Below, piece after piece: positions 37,605 to 46,189 of a stretch of 64,000 bases of DNA. The translations under genes and the position numbers were made by a program. Under the pieces are notes generated by a model. That model was not told where the DNA came from, searched no databases, and worked only from the letters and a program-made list of their open reading frames with translations. Source of the DNA: G965218495 sp965262785. Lineage in GTDB: Bacteria; Bacteroidota; Rhodothermia; Rhodothermales; Bin80. The stretch spans positions 1,178,001 to 1,242,000 of the forward strand of contig OZ253559.1 of NCBI GenBank assembly GCA_965262785.1, read 5' to 3'. How positions within the stretch are numbered: position 1 is the first letter of the stretch; every line of letters starts with the position of its first letter.

Positions 37605-37910
37605 ATGAGCAGTGCCCTGCTGCTGGGCTGGCCCCTCCCCGTCGCGGCCCATACCGCCGACAGCAGGACAGGGAGTTCAACCTCCATTCGGGCCATTGCT
37701 GACGGAGCCATCGGCATCTGGTCGAACGGCACGACGATGTGGGAGGCGGACCGGAGCGGCGACGGGCTTGACGCCGGCGCGCCAGCCGGCGTGACCCGCG
37801 CGGAAAAAAAAGGGGGGGTGACCGCGAACATCGACGCGATCACGCGGCCGCCCCTGCGCCTATTCACCGAGGCTACGCCTTCGCCGAGTCCGCGAGCGGC
37901 CTGCCGCTGA
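37605..37910 (+). CDS. Signal-peptide segment of the passenger surface protein (out of frame with the rest)
   Basis: From the ATG at 37605 it reads MSSALLLGWPLPVAAHTADS, a good Sec signal peptide with cleavage after VAA or AHT, followed by ~80 residues and a TGA at 37908. The segment GVTRAEKKGGVTANIDAIT resembles the later repeat GVTRTDGTTGAVTADVDLT (near 39270), so it is genuine coding sequence of the same protein family. The main ORF continues in the -1 frame. Comparison with the internal paralogous stretch suggests a one-base deletion at about 37860-37867; alternatively, slippage at the A8G7 run joins the frames. Confidence 0.6.
   Translation: MSSALLLGWPLPVAAHTADSRTGSSTSIRAIADGAIGIWSNGTTMWEADRSGDGLDAGAPAGVTRAEKKGGVTANIDAITRPPLRLFTEATPSPSPRAACR
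37804..37818 (+). repeat. A8G7 homopolymer tract, potential slippage site
   Basis: Eight A then seven G, read GAA AAA AAA GGG GGG GTG in the signal-peptide frame. A -1 slip on A AAA AAA, or one extra base in the tract, enters the frame of the 1,385-codon ORF, and that frame is open from the tract onward (no stop between 37811 and 37913). Such tracts are classic sites for phase variation, transcriptional slippage or -1 frameshifting. Confidence 0.6.
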
Positions 37911-37912
37911 CG

Positions 37913-40900
37913 GTGCTGCGGGCGGGGGACGTTCGGGCGGTGGCACCGACGGGCTTCGCGGCGTCGAACGGCAACGAGCAGGTGACGCTCACCTGGGATG
38001 CGCCGGCGGAGGACGCGGACATCGCGCGCCACGAGTACCGGTTCAAGACCACCGGCGACTACCCCGCCGCGTGGACGGGGATCGAGGAAAGCGCGCCGGG
38101 CGGACTCCACGAGGACTGGGTCGTGGTGACGGGCCTGACCAACGACGTGGCATACACGTTCGAGTTGCGCACGGTGAACGCGGGCGGCGACGCCAGCACC
38201 GCAGTGGAGGCGGGTCCGGCGACGCCGAAGGACGGCGTCTGCGGCCGCACCGAGCAGGTGCGGGGCGCGATCGTGGGTGCAATTGCCAGCGTCTCGGACT
38301 GCGCCGACGTAACGACGACGCAACTGGCGGGCGTGACTGCTCTGGACCTCAGCCACGCCGGCATCAAGTCCTTGCAGCCGGGCGACTTCTCCGGCCTGAC
38401 CGCGCTGACGGATCTCGATCTGAACACCAACGAGCTCAGCTTGCTTCCCGCCGGCGTGTTCTCCAGCCTGACCGCGCTGACGGATCTCGATCTGAACACC
38501 AACGAACTCAGCTTGCTTCCCGCCGGCGTGTTCTCCAGCCTGACCGCGCTGACGGATCTCGATCTGAACACCAACGAACTCAGCTTGCTTCCCGCCGGCG
38601 TGTTCTCCAGCCTGACCGCGCTGACGGATCTCGATCTGAACACCAACGAGCTCAGCTTGCTTCCCGCCGGCGTGTTCTCCGGCCTGACCGCGCTGACGGG
38701 TCTCGATCTGAAGACCAACGAGCTCAGCTTGCTTCCCGCCGGCGTGTTCTCCAGCCTGACCGCGCTGACGGGTCTCGATCTGAAGACCAACGAGCTCAGC
38801 TTGCTTCCCGCCGGCGTGTTCTCCAGCCTGACCGCGCTGACGGATCTCGATCTGAACACCAACGAGCTCAGCTCGCTTCCCGCCGGCGTGTTCTCCGGCC
38901 TGACCGCGCTGACGAATCTCCGTCTGAACGGCAACCAGCTCAGCTCGCTTCCCGTCAGCGCCTTCTCTGGCCTGACGGCGCTGACGGATCTCCGTCTGCG
39001 CGACAACCAGCTCCGCTCGCTTCCCGTCAGCGCCTTCTTCGGCGTGACGACGCTGGACTACCTCTATCTTGATCGTAACCCCGTAGACCCGCTGCCGCTG
39101 CCGGTGACGTTGGAGAGGAACCCGGACGCCGTCGAGATCCGCGCCGTGGTGCCGGCCGCGGCGCCGTTCGCAGTGCCGCTGAGCGTGAGCGTGGCGAACG
39201 GCAGCCTCGCGGGCGGGGCGACCACGATCACGGTCCCGTCCGGTGCGCGGGAGAGCGCGTGGGTCGGCGTGACCCGCACGGACGGCACGACCGGGGCGGT
39301 GACTGCGGACGTCGACCTGACCACCCAGCCGACGCTGCCCGGCAACCACCAGGGCTACGCCTTCGTCAAGTCCGCGAGCGACCTGCCGCTGACGGTGTTG
39401 CGGGGCACGCCGGGCGCACCGGGCGCACCGTCGGTGTCGGCCGCGTCGTCCTCCAGCCTGACGGTCATGTGGTCGGCGCCGGACGACGGAGGCTCTGCGG
39501 TCACCGACTACGATGTGCAGTACCGGGCGGGCGCGAGCGGCGACTGGACGGACGGCAACCACGACGGCACGGCAACCACGGCGACGCTCACGGGCCTGGC
39601 GAGCGAAACGACCTACGAGGTACAGGTGCGGGCGACGAACGAGGAGGGCACGGGCTCGTGGTCGGACGCGGGAACCGGCGCGACGGACGGCAACGTGGCG
39701 CCGGCGTTCAGCTCACCGGCGACCTTCAGCGCGGCGGAGAACCAGACCACGGCCGGCACGGTGCTGGCGCGGGACTCCGATGCGGAGGACGACGTGACGG
39801 GCTACGCGATCACCGGCGGGGCGGATAAGGCGTTCTTCTCGATCGGAGCGACGTCGGGGGCGCTGGAGTTCCAGTCGGCGCCAAACTACGAGGACCCGAA
39901 GGATTCGGACAACGACAACAACTACGTGGTAGAGGTGAAGGCGACCAGCGGCATGGACACGCGGGAGAAGACGGCGACGCAGACGATCACGGTGAGGGTC
40001 ACTGACATCGGCACCGAGGCGCCGGGCCAGCCGGCCGCGCCGATGGTGACGGCCGCGTCGGCGTCGAGCCTGACGGTGAACTGGTTGGCGCCGCCCAACG
40101 CGGGTCCGGCGATCATGGACTACGACGTGCAGTACCGGGCGGGCACGAGCGGGAGCTGGACGGACGGGGGCCACAACGGCACGGCAACCACGGCGACGCT
40201 CACGGGCCTCTCGGAGAATACGTCCTACCAGGTGCAGGTGCGGGCCAAGAGCGACGAGGGCACGGGCGCGTGGTCCGACGCGGGAACCGGCACGGCGGTG
40301 GACCCGAACAGCGGCATCTGCGGTCGCACGCCGCGCGTCCGCGACCGCATCCTGGTGCTGCTGAAGTTCCGGCACAGCTACAAGGGCAACTGCTCCGGGG
40401 TGACCGGGGCGCATCTGGCGAAGCTGAAGTCGCTCGACCTGGGCCGCAACCCGAGCATCGACTCGCCGTTCGCGATGAGCCTGCAAGGGGGCGACTTCGA
40501 GGGGCTGGTGAACCTCGAGAGGCTGTACATGAGGGAGACCGGACTGCAGTCGCTGCCCGCGGGGGTATTCGACGGGCTGGCGAAACTGGAGGAGCTCGAG
40601 CTGAACAAGAACAAGCTGCAGTCGCTGCCGCCCGGGGTGTTCTCGGACCTGCGATCGCTGGAGAGTCTGAAACTACAGAACAATCCGTCGCTGGCTTCGC
40701 TCCCCTTCGACGAGTTCGAGGCGCTGCCGCAGCTGACGAAGCTGATGGTGGATCGGGAGGGCCGCAGGAAGCTCCAGGTGGCGGGCGGCGAGGGCGACGC
40801 AAGCCTCGAGGTCGCGGCGGGACGCTCGGCGACGTATCGGGTGCGCCTGATGGCCACGACCAACGCCAGGGCCGCGGATCCCGTAAAGGTGACGGTAAGC

Positions 40901-42070
40901 TCGGACGTGAGCGCGGTGACGGCGTCGCCGGTGACCGTGAGCTTCACGAGGGAGAACTGGTTCCGTCGCCAGACGGTGACGGTGAGCGCCGTGGCCTCGG
41001 CCTCCGGCACGACGGCGAAGCTGACCCACGGTGCCGATGGCGCGTATTACGCCTACGACCGGTGGCCGCTGCCGGGGGTGACGGTGACGGTGGTGCAGAG
41101 TGGCCAAAGCGGAGATGCGGCGGGGCTGACGGCGGAGTTCGAGGGGTTGCCGCCGGAGGGACACGGCGGCGAGACCGCGTTCAGCTTCCGGATCGCGTTC
41201 AGCGAAGACGTGGCGACGAGCGCGGATGACATGTGCGACCATGCGTTCCAGGCCAGCGGCGGCGCGGTGCGCGGTGCCAGGCGCCTGCAGAAAGGGAGCA
41301 ACAGGATGTGGGAGATGACAGTCAAACCGAACTCGAACGGCCCGGTGACGATCACGTTGCCGGCAACGACCGACTGCGGCGCGGGCGGCGCCATCTGCAC
41401 CGGAGATGGCCGCCCGCTGTCGCACGCGCTGTCCGCGACGCTCCGCGGTCCGGCGGGGACCATGGAGCAAGACCGGGCCGCGCGCCTCTGCTCCGCGCTG
41501 GCTGGCGGAGACGACATAACCCCGGCAACGGTGGCCGCGGCGTTGTGGGAGGACGGAGACATGAGCGATGACCGGCTCGCCGCCCTGGACAGTCTCGGAA
41601 ACGGGAACGGAAGCTATGACCTCGGCGACCGGCTCGCCTGGATGGCGCGTTGCCGGCGGGGCGAAGGACCCGGGTCGGCCAGCGGCACGGACCCGCCCGC
41701 CGCTGGAGCGAATGGACCCGCCGATCATCTGGTGTCCGGCATCAGCGTCCATTCTCCAGGGGACGATCTGCGCGACGGGCTACCAGCAGCATTCGCTTTG
41801 CGGGGCAACTACCCTAATCCCTTCCAGCGCGCCACGCAGATCGTCTTTGACCTTCCGTGGCGAGCCGATGTAACCGTGGACGTGCTGGATGTGCTGGGTC
41901 GGCGCATGCTCTCGATACCCTCTCAGCCCATCTCGCGAGGGTGGGAACGCCGCATATACCTGAGCGGTGTTAGTCTGCCTTCGGGTCCGTACCTGTATCG
42001 CGTGCAAGCGAGCGCTCAGGAGGGCGAGGGAGTGAGCGTGCTGGTGGGACGCTTCATGCACATCAAGTGA
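37913..42070 (+). CDS. Large LRR/FN3/cadherin-like surface protein with T9SS sorting domain
   Basis: 1,385 codons from a GTG that is probably not the natural start: the frame is open upstream and the signal peptide is in another frame. Approximate order: FN3 (10-100), Cys-containing CGRTEQVR cap (110-140), ten 24-residue leucine-rich repeats (162-400), beta-rich linker, FN3 (495-590), cadherin-like domain with AENQTTAGTV (600-690), FN3 (700-790), second CGRTPRVR cap and LRR block (800-930), further beta domains, and a dockerin-like LDSLGNGNGSYDLGDRLAW near 1225. It ends in a T9SS type A domain beginning NYPNPFQ (last ~90 residues). Very high GC and strongly biased codons compared with the rest of the window. 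Probably an adhesin or host/partner-binding protein; passenger of the composite transposon. Confidence 0.85.
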   Translation: MLRAGDVRAVAPTGFAASNGNEQVTLTWDAPAEDADIARHEYRFKTTGDYPAAWTGIEESAPGGLHEDWVVVTGLTNDVAYTFELRTVNAGGDASTAVEAGPATPKDGVCGRTEQVRGAIVGAIASVSDCADVTTTQLAGVTALDLSHAGIKSLQPGDFSGLTALTDLDLNTNELSLLPAGVFSSLTALTDLDLNTNELSLLPAGVFSSLTALTDLDLNTNELSLLPAGVFSSLTALTDLDLNTNELSLLPAGVFSGLTALTGLDLKTNELSLLPAGVFSSLTALTGLDLKTNELSLLPAGVFSSLTALTDLDLNTNELSSLPAGVFSGLTALTNLRLNGNQLSSLPVSAFSGLTALTDLRLRDNQLRSLPVSAFFGVTTLDYLYLDRNPVDPLPLPVTLERNPDAVEIRAVVPAAAPFAVPLSVSVANGSLAGGATTITVPSGARESAWVGVTRTDGTTGAVTADVDLTTQPTLPGNHQGYAFVKSASDLPLTVLRGTPGAPGAPSVSAASSSSLTVMWSAPDDGGSAVTDYDVQYRAGASGDWTDGNHDGTATTATLTGLASETTYEVQVRATNEEGTGSWSDAGTGATDGNVAPAFSSPATFSAAENQTTAGTVLARDSDAEDDVTGYAITGGADKAFFSIGATSGALEFQSAPNYEDPKDSDNDNNYVVEVKATSGMDTREKTATQTITVRVTDIGTEAPGQPAAPMVTAASASSLTVNWLAPPNAGPAIMDYDVQYRAGTSGSWTDGGHNGTATTATLTGLSENTSYQVQVRAKSDEGTGAWSDAGTGTAVDPNSGICGRTPRVRDRILVLLKFRHSYKGNCSGVTGAHLAKLKSLDLGRNPSIDSPFAMSLQGGDFEGLVNLERLYMRETGLQSLPAGVFDGLAKLEELELNKNKLQSLPPGVFSDLRSLESLKLQNNPSLASLPFDEFEALPQLTKLMVDREGRRKLQVAGGEGDASLEVAAGRSATYRVRLMATTNARAADPVKVTVSSDVSAVTASPVTVSFTRENWFRRQTVTVSAVASASGTTAKLTHGADGAYYAYDRWPLPGVTVTVVQSGQSGDAAGLTAEFEGLPPEGHGGETAFSFRIAFSEDVATSADDMCDHAFQASGGAVRGARRLQKGSNRMWEMTVKPNSNGPVTITLPATTDCGAGGAICTGDGRPLSHALSATLRGPAGTMEQDRAARLCSALAGGDDITPATVAAALWEDGDMSDDRLAALDSLGNGNGSYDLGDRLAWMARCRRGEGPGSASGTDPPAAGANGPADHLVSGISVHSPGDDLRDGLPAAFALRGNYPNPFQRATQIVFDLPWRADVTVDVLDVLGRRMLSIPSQPISRGWERRIYLSGVSLPSGPYLYRVQASAQEGEGVSVLVGRFMHIK
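38394..38900 (+). repeat. Tandem 72-bp leucine-rich-repeat units
   Basis: Seven consecutive 72-bp units, each encoding a 24-residue LRR with consensus LTALTDLDLNTNEL plus SLLPAGVFSS, are near-identical at the DNA level. Some differ only at AAC/AAG (Asn/Lys) or GAG/GAA. Three more diverged units follow to about 39120. Such identity implies recent duplication or gene conversion and predicts repeat-number variation. Confidence 0.9.
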
Positions 42071-42195
42071 GGCCGCTGTGGATCCGACCGAGTTCGGCCG
42101 CGCCTGTCAAGGGTTCCGGATGGGGCAGAAACGCGCAGGATCTCGCGCCGGAAATCGGCAACGTCGGGCCCAAGAGTTACGTTTGATAATTGTAC

Positions 42196-43644
42196 GAGCC
42201 TTTTGCAAAATTCACTTCAGTCCTTGATTTGGGAGTAGGAGCTTCGTCAAGCCAGTGTGATTCTGCACGTATCAACTTGTTCGACCTTTGCATTGCGGAA
42301 GTCTTGCTGGAATGGGGGTGACGAACTGCGCAGGGAGGCATGACACGGCATAGCTGACCCAGCCCGCGCTGATGGCGAGACGGGCCCTACGTGAGGGTAC
42401 GGGTGCGCTTAGAGCACCAGGCGCATCAACTGGTCGACGGTCAGCGCCAGGATGCCGAACATCAGGTGGCAGTAGACCTTGCTATGCCCGCGTACCCGCA
42501 CATACCGTCCGCCGAACTCGTCTTTGAGTCGTCCATTGACCCGCTCCACCGTCGAGCGCTCTCTGAAACGTCTCCTCTCTGGCGTAACGTGTCCGATGCT
42601 GCGTTGCGCCCGCGCCTCGCGCTTCAGCTCCTCATTGCCACGCGGGTTGATATCAATGATCGGCACATGCCCCAGCGATCTGCTATGCTCTCGGATTTCC
42701 TTAGCATCGTACGCACTGTCCATCAAGTCGTACAGACTTTGTACCCGAGCGGCCGTCATCACTGCCAGCGGGATCGCCACCTGGCTGTCATGGACCGAAG
42801 CCGATGTTAGCGCAGCGCTGATCGGAATCCCCCCGTCAATCACATCCAAGTGCAGCTTGAAGCCGACCCAGCAGTGCCCGTGACCCTTCGAATTGCGTTT
42901 TGTCCCGACATTGCAGTCCTTCGGCAGTTCTTCCAGCATATCATCCAGCTCCATGGAGCGTTGACGCTGCAGGCGGGTAGGGGTTTTCGGTTGTTTGCCG
43001 TCGTTGGCCTTGGGCACAGACCGCTTCGGCTTCTCGCGTGCCGGAATTGCGGTCGCGTCCCGCGAAACGTGCCCGGCCAGATGATCCTCCAGCGCGCACT
43101 CCAGCAGCACTGCGTGCAGCCGCCCCGGCAGGTCACTGTTGGCAAATTCCGCGAACGCCCGCGAAAACGACGATTCGCTCGGTACCATGTTCGACCACTC
43201 CCAGCCGCATAGCTGGTGCAGTACCGGATCGCTCTTCAGCCGCTCCACCAACGCCCGCGTGGTCGGGATATCGAAGACGGACTTAGCCAAAAAAGCCCGC
43301 GCCAGCGCAGCCCGGTCCGCCTTCGGACGGCCTGGACCCTTGGACTCGCACCCCGACAACAGCTCCTCCACGCGCACTAATTCCACCACAGAAACGAATC
43401 GTCTGTGCTGTTCACTGAGCTCGCCAATAGTGAGCTCCAGCAATGGAAACAATCTGAGCTGGAATGTGGACCAGTACCTGGACAACTCTGATCGCAATCG
43501 CATCAGCACGTCTATTGTATACATTTATGATTCTCACGTGTTCAAGTATACGACTCACGACGCACTAAATCCGCATTATTCTCACCCACGCCCTAACTTT
43601 CTACGCCCGGTTTCGCGCGCTCAACCTATTTTTGCAAAAGGCTC
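42196..43644 (-). mobile_element. IS5-like insertion sequence, copy 2 (right)
   Basis: 1,449 bp, same 15-bp perfect terminal repeats GAGCCTTTTGCAAAA as copy 1, same orientation. Contains an uninterrupted transposase gene. The right end is followed by AATC, the left end by unrelated sequence. Confidence 0.93.
42409..43524 (-). CDS. IS5-like (DDE_Tnp_1) transposase, intact
   Basis: 371 aa. An N-terminal helical domain (residues 1-110), then the catalytic core with Asp in SRDATAI, Asp in DLMDSAYDAKEI and Glu in STVERVNGRLKDEFGG, the usual D-D-E spacing of IS4/IS5-type transposases, with the 'R...ERVNGRLK' (Y-R-E-K-like) signature. No internal stop. It should be able to mobilise both its own copy and copy 1, and hence the entire composite. 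Confidence 0.9.
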   Translation of the reverse strand: MYTIDVLMRLRSELSRYWSTFQLRLFPLLELTIGELSEQHRRFVSVVELVRVEELLSGCESKGPGRPKADRAALARAFLAKSVFDIPTTRALVERLKSDPVLHQLCGWEWSNMVPSESSFSRAFAEFANSDLPGRLHAVLLECALEDHLAGHVSRDATAIPAREKPKRSVPKANDGKQPKTPTRLQRQRSMELDDMLEELPKDCNVGTKRNSKGHGHCWVGFKLHLDVIDGGIPISAALTSASVHDSQVAIPLAVMTAARVQSLYDLMDSAYDAKEIREHSRSLGHVPIIDINPRGNEELKREARAQRSIGHVTPERRRFRERSTVERVNGRLKDEFGGRYVRVRGHSKVYCHLMFGILALTVDQLMRLVL

Positions 43645-43648
43645 AATC
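43645..43648. repeat. Target-site duplication, right copy (AATC)
   Basis: AATC directly right of the outer end of IS copy 2, matching 35890-35893. Confidence 0.85.
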
Positions 43649-44327
43649 TTCAACTACTCCATCGAATGCGGACATATTGCCAGCAATCCGGCGCGTTTGC
43701 TACGGCGAAATCCTCGATTGTAGCGGACCCGGTTCCTGTCGCGTATCGAATTGCATCGTCTGTATGCTGCGTTGGACTCTCATCAGGGACGAGGTTCAGG
43801 AAAGCAACAGAAGGACATCAATCACTAGCTGCTGCTGACTGGATGAAGGAAAGGGGAAATAGTGTGCCTGCGCTGGTCGGAGGTCGACGGGAATTTGCTT
43901 TTTCTAAAGAACAGCAAGGCCGGGCCACGCATCGTACTTCTCAACAGGCGAGCACAAGCGATTCTTGCGAGTCAGCCCCGGACTTGCAGCCCGTTCGGCT
44001 TTCCTTCGTTGACGGACATCTCACAGCTCCGCTCAACCGATCTATCGCTTTGGGATAGGGTTCGCCGACAGGCAGGTATCGAAGATGTGCGCCTTCACGA
44101 TCTCCGCAATACTGTTGCAAGCCGCGCCATCATGAGTAGGGCGCGCGGTGCCATTGCCCGTTGTATCGCGCCTGCTGTGGCACAGCCAAGCGCGTATGAC
44201 CCTGCGATACACCTACGTGAGCGACCGGGAGACTGAAGCAGCAGCGCAGAGGATTGGGACCGCCATTCCCACAATCTTGGCAAAGGGACCCAAGCCTTTC
44301 GAGACTGCACCTGCTCTAGATTGCTGA
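43645..44327 (+). pseudogene. Tyrosine integrase remnant, 3' part (catalytic domain)
   Basis: Continues the remnant at 35729-35893. Reads IFNYSIECGHIASNPARLLRR, then 'LSRIELHRLYAALDSHQGRGSGKQQKDI', then two nonsense codons (TAG after DINH and TGA after LLLTG), then CLRWSEVDGN (catalytic Arg I), LHDLRNTVAS (His/Arg II) and, after a frameshift near 44150, VPLPVVSRLLWHSQARM (box with His) and TLRYTYVSDRE (Tyr nucleophile). With two stops and one frameshift it is dead. It is the scar of an integrative element or island. Confidence 0.88.
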
Positions 44328-44492
44328 CCAAGTACAAGAAGCGTCCAGCGGCCCAATTGCTGTGCACCTAGATAGGAGTGGTCCCCGCTAGTCGGTTGAT
44401 GTCCGGTGTTGAGACCATCCAGCGTGCATGGAAACCGAGTCAGCCCGGTCATCGTATTAATTGGTCAACATTGGACACCGATTCGTCGAAAA

Positions 44493-44777
44493 ATGCACGC
44501 CTTGATTGAAACTCACAGGGCTGAAATCCGCGCCATCGCCGAACGCTTTGGCTTCAAAGACGTGTGCGTGTTCGGTTCCATGGCACGCGGGGACGCGGAC
44601 GAGCGTAGCGACGTTGATCTCCTGGTAACTTTGCCCCCCGGAAAGTCTGGCTTGATACTCGGCGCACTGCTGATGGACGTTCAGGACCTGCTGGGGCGAC
44701 GGGTAGATGTAGTAACGAAACGTTGTCTTCACCCCGCCTTCCGAGACCGTGTACTGAATGAGGCGCAGGTCCTGTAA
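44493..44777 (+). CDS. mntA: MntA-type nucleotidyltransferase antitoxin
   Basis: 94 aa minimal nucleotidyltransferase. It has the exact GSx10DxD motif (Gly28-Ser29 to Asp40-x-Asp42) and a third acid, Asp72, in RRVDVVT. In the MntA-HepT system this enzyme adds AMP to a tyrosine of the HEPN toxin and neutralises it. The ATG at 44493 is chosen over an upstream extension. The HEPN gene starts 2 nt after its stop. Confidence 0.85.
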   Translation: MHALIETHRAEIRAIAERFGFKDVCVFGSMARGDADERSDVDLLVTLPPGKSGLILGALLMDVQDLLGRRVDVVTKRCLHPAFRDRVLNEAQVL

Positions 44778-44779
44778 GG

Positions 44780-45127
44780 GTGGATAGGCAGGTCAATTTG
44801 ACTTTGCTGGACCACATTCGCAGCCGTATTGCCCGAATTGAGGAATATACCAATAGTGAAGAGTCTACATTTTACAACTCGTGCTTGGTACAGGACGCCG
44901 TCATACGCAATCTGCAGACAATTGCGGAATCCACCCAACGGCTCAGTGAAGATCTCAAAGCGACGGAGCCAGAGGTGCCTTGGCGCGCCATTGCCGGATT
45001 TCGAAATGTGCTCGTGCATGACTACTTCGAGGTAGATCTCGAAGTAGTCTGGACTGTCGTAGAGCGTGACCTGCCGGGATTAGCTGCTGCAGTAGATCGG
45101 ATGACACAGGTTGCCGACAACCGATAA
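44780..45127 (+). CDS. hepT: HepT-type HEPN ribonuclease toxin
   Basis: 115 aa HEPN/DUF86 protein starting at GTG, 2 nt after mntA. Contains the Rx4HxY motif (Arg75, His80, Tyr82 in FRNVLVHDYFE), the RNase active site of HepT toxins, and the conserved central Asp/Asn helix (CLVQDAVIRNL). Both genes are intact, so this is a plausible functional toxin-antitoxin pair beside the decayed integrase. Confidence 0.85.
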   Translation: MDRQVNLTLLDHIRSRIARIEEYTNSEESTFYNSCLVQDAVIRNLQTIAESTQRLSEDLKATEPEVPWRAIAGFRNVLVHDYFEVDLEVVWTVVERDLPGLAAAVDRMTQVADNR

Positions 45128-46189
45128 ATCAGGACGGGAGCGGTCCAATCATTGCCGGGCACAGATTCCATAACTTCCATATCTGGCATAACTGGATCGA
45201 CACACGTGTCGCTTTACGGGGGCGGATTCGCTCTCAACGCCACCTCAATTAATTTCTTGCGAAACTTCCAACTCTCCATCATATGCTTCAAGCATCAAGG
45301 GATTCACGGATTGGGTCCACTAGTAGAGTTGAGTGCCTGAGCGAAAAGGCACCGGTCTTGACGATGACGGCTTAAGGCGTGCTGCTCGCTTACGTGTACG
45401 GCTGATATGGCGCTTTTGACCGCTGCTGGGTGACTAGAATTGGTCGTACTAAGTACGGCGGGCATACGGCCCTCATAACTGTCAGCGAGGCAATCAGACA
45501 CAGAGGAGCCCCGAATCGTGCCGGCGTTTCCAGTCAGGAGGCGGCATTGCTTTGGCGACTACGGCATGGAAGGACAGGACGTTTTCGTTTCTGCTGTGCC
45601 TTCGGGCACGTGCCGGAGGGACACTGGTGGGTTTGCAGCAACGTGCTAACGGCTGCGCGCCAGCACAGTCAGAGATTCTGACAGGTACGGCAGCACTGAA
45701 TACATGGAGGCGGCAGGCGCCCAGCAGACGGCGCTGAAAGTCATCCATAGGCAACAAGGGGCCACTTCCGCGGTTCATTTTGCGGCTAGGCAAGCACTGC
45801 TAAAAACTCCGCCTGGAATCTAGTGGAGCCCATTTTAGTCTTGATGCTGGCGCGAGCCCTGCCTATAATGAGAGTGGGAACAATGACCCAGACGCACACC
45901 CAATCACGCGCGTGGCTGATGCATAAATTAACCGCCTGATTACATATGGGAGAGCCAGTACTTGGCGCATGGGGATTGCCAGACGATGCACTGCAGCGGA
46001 GCTTTGCGAGGAATGACTGTTCGGTTTCGCAATGGTGCCGCAGCGGTCCCTGCGGTCGTAGTAAGAAACGCGGCATGCCTCCCGCTGCTTGTAGCACGGC
46101 GACTGCTGCCGCGGCGACAAGGAACGCATGCCGTCAGTGAGCTGAATGGCCGAGATTCAGGCTCTCGTTCGAAACTATGAGTAGGTGGT
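45128..46189. other. Spacer upstream of the primase gene
   Basis: About 1.06 kb with short overlapping frames and no recognised gene. It must contain the primase promoter, and the primase ATG at 46190 is preceded by AGGTGGT. No origin-like repeats (DnaA boxes TTATCCACA) were seen. Confidence 0.4.

Larger units (their letters stand above)
35894..43644 (+). mobile_element. Composite transposon, 7,751 bp, carrying an LRR surface-protein gene
   Basis: Two 1,449-bp IS5-like copies in the same orientation (35894-37342 and 42196-43644) bracket a passenger gene. Outer ends are flanked by AATC on both sides, while the inner flanks (TTAAG and TGTAC) do not match each other or the outer ones, as expected when both copies moved as one unit. 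Excision in silico restores an integrase reading frame, which fixes both boundaries to the base. Confidence 0.88.

Noticed and set aside
38394..38900. Regular 72-bp direct repeats resembling a CRISPR-like array.
   Set aside because: Units are contiguous with no spacers and encode LRRs in frame; no cas genes nearby.
37568..39562. 664-codon and 315-codon minus-strand open frames opposite the LRR region, with repeats such as GQAGEHAGGK.
   Set aside because: They are shadows of the GC-rich, repetitive sense gene: they mirror its 24-residue period, have no start signals, and their composition follows from third-position GC bias.
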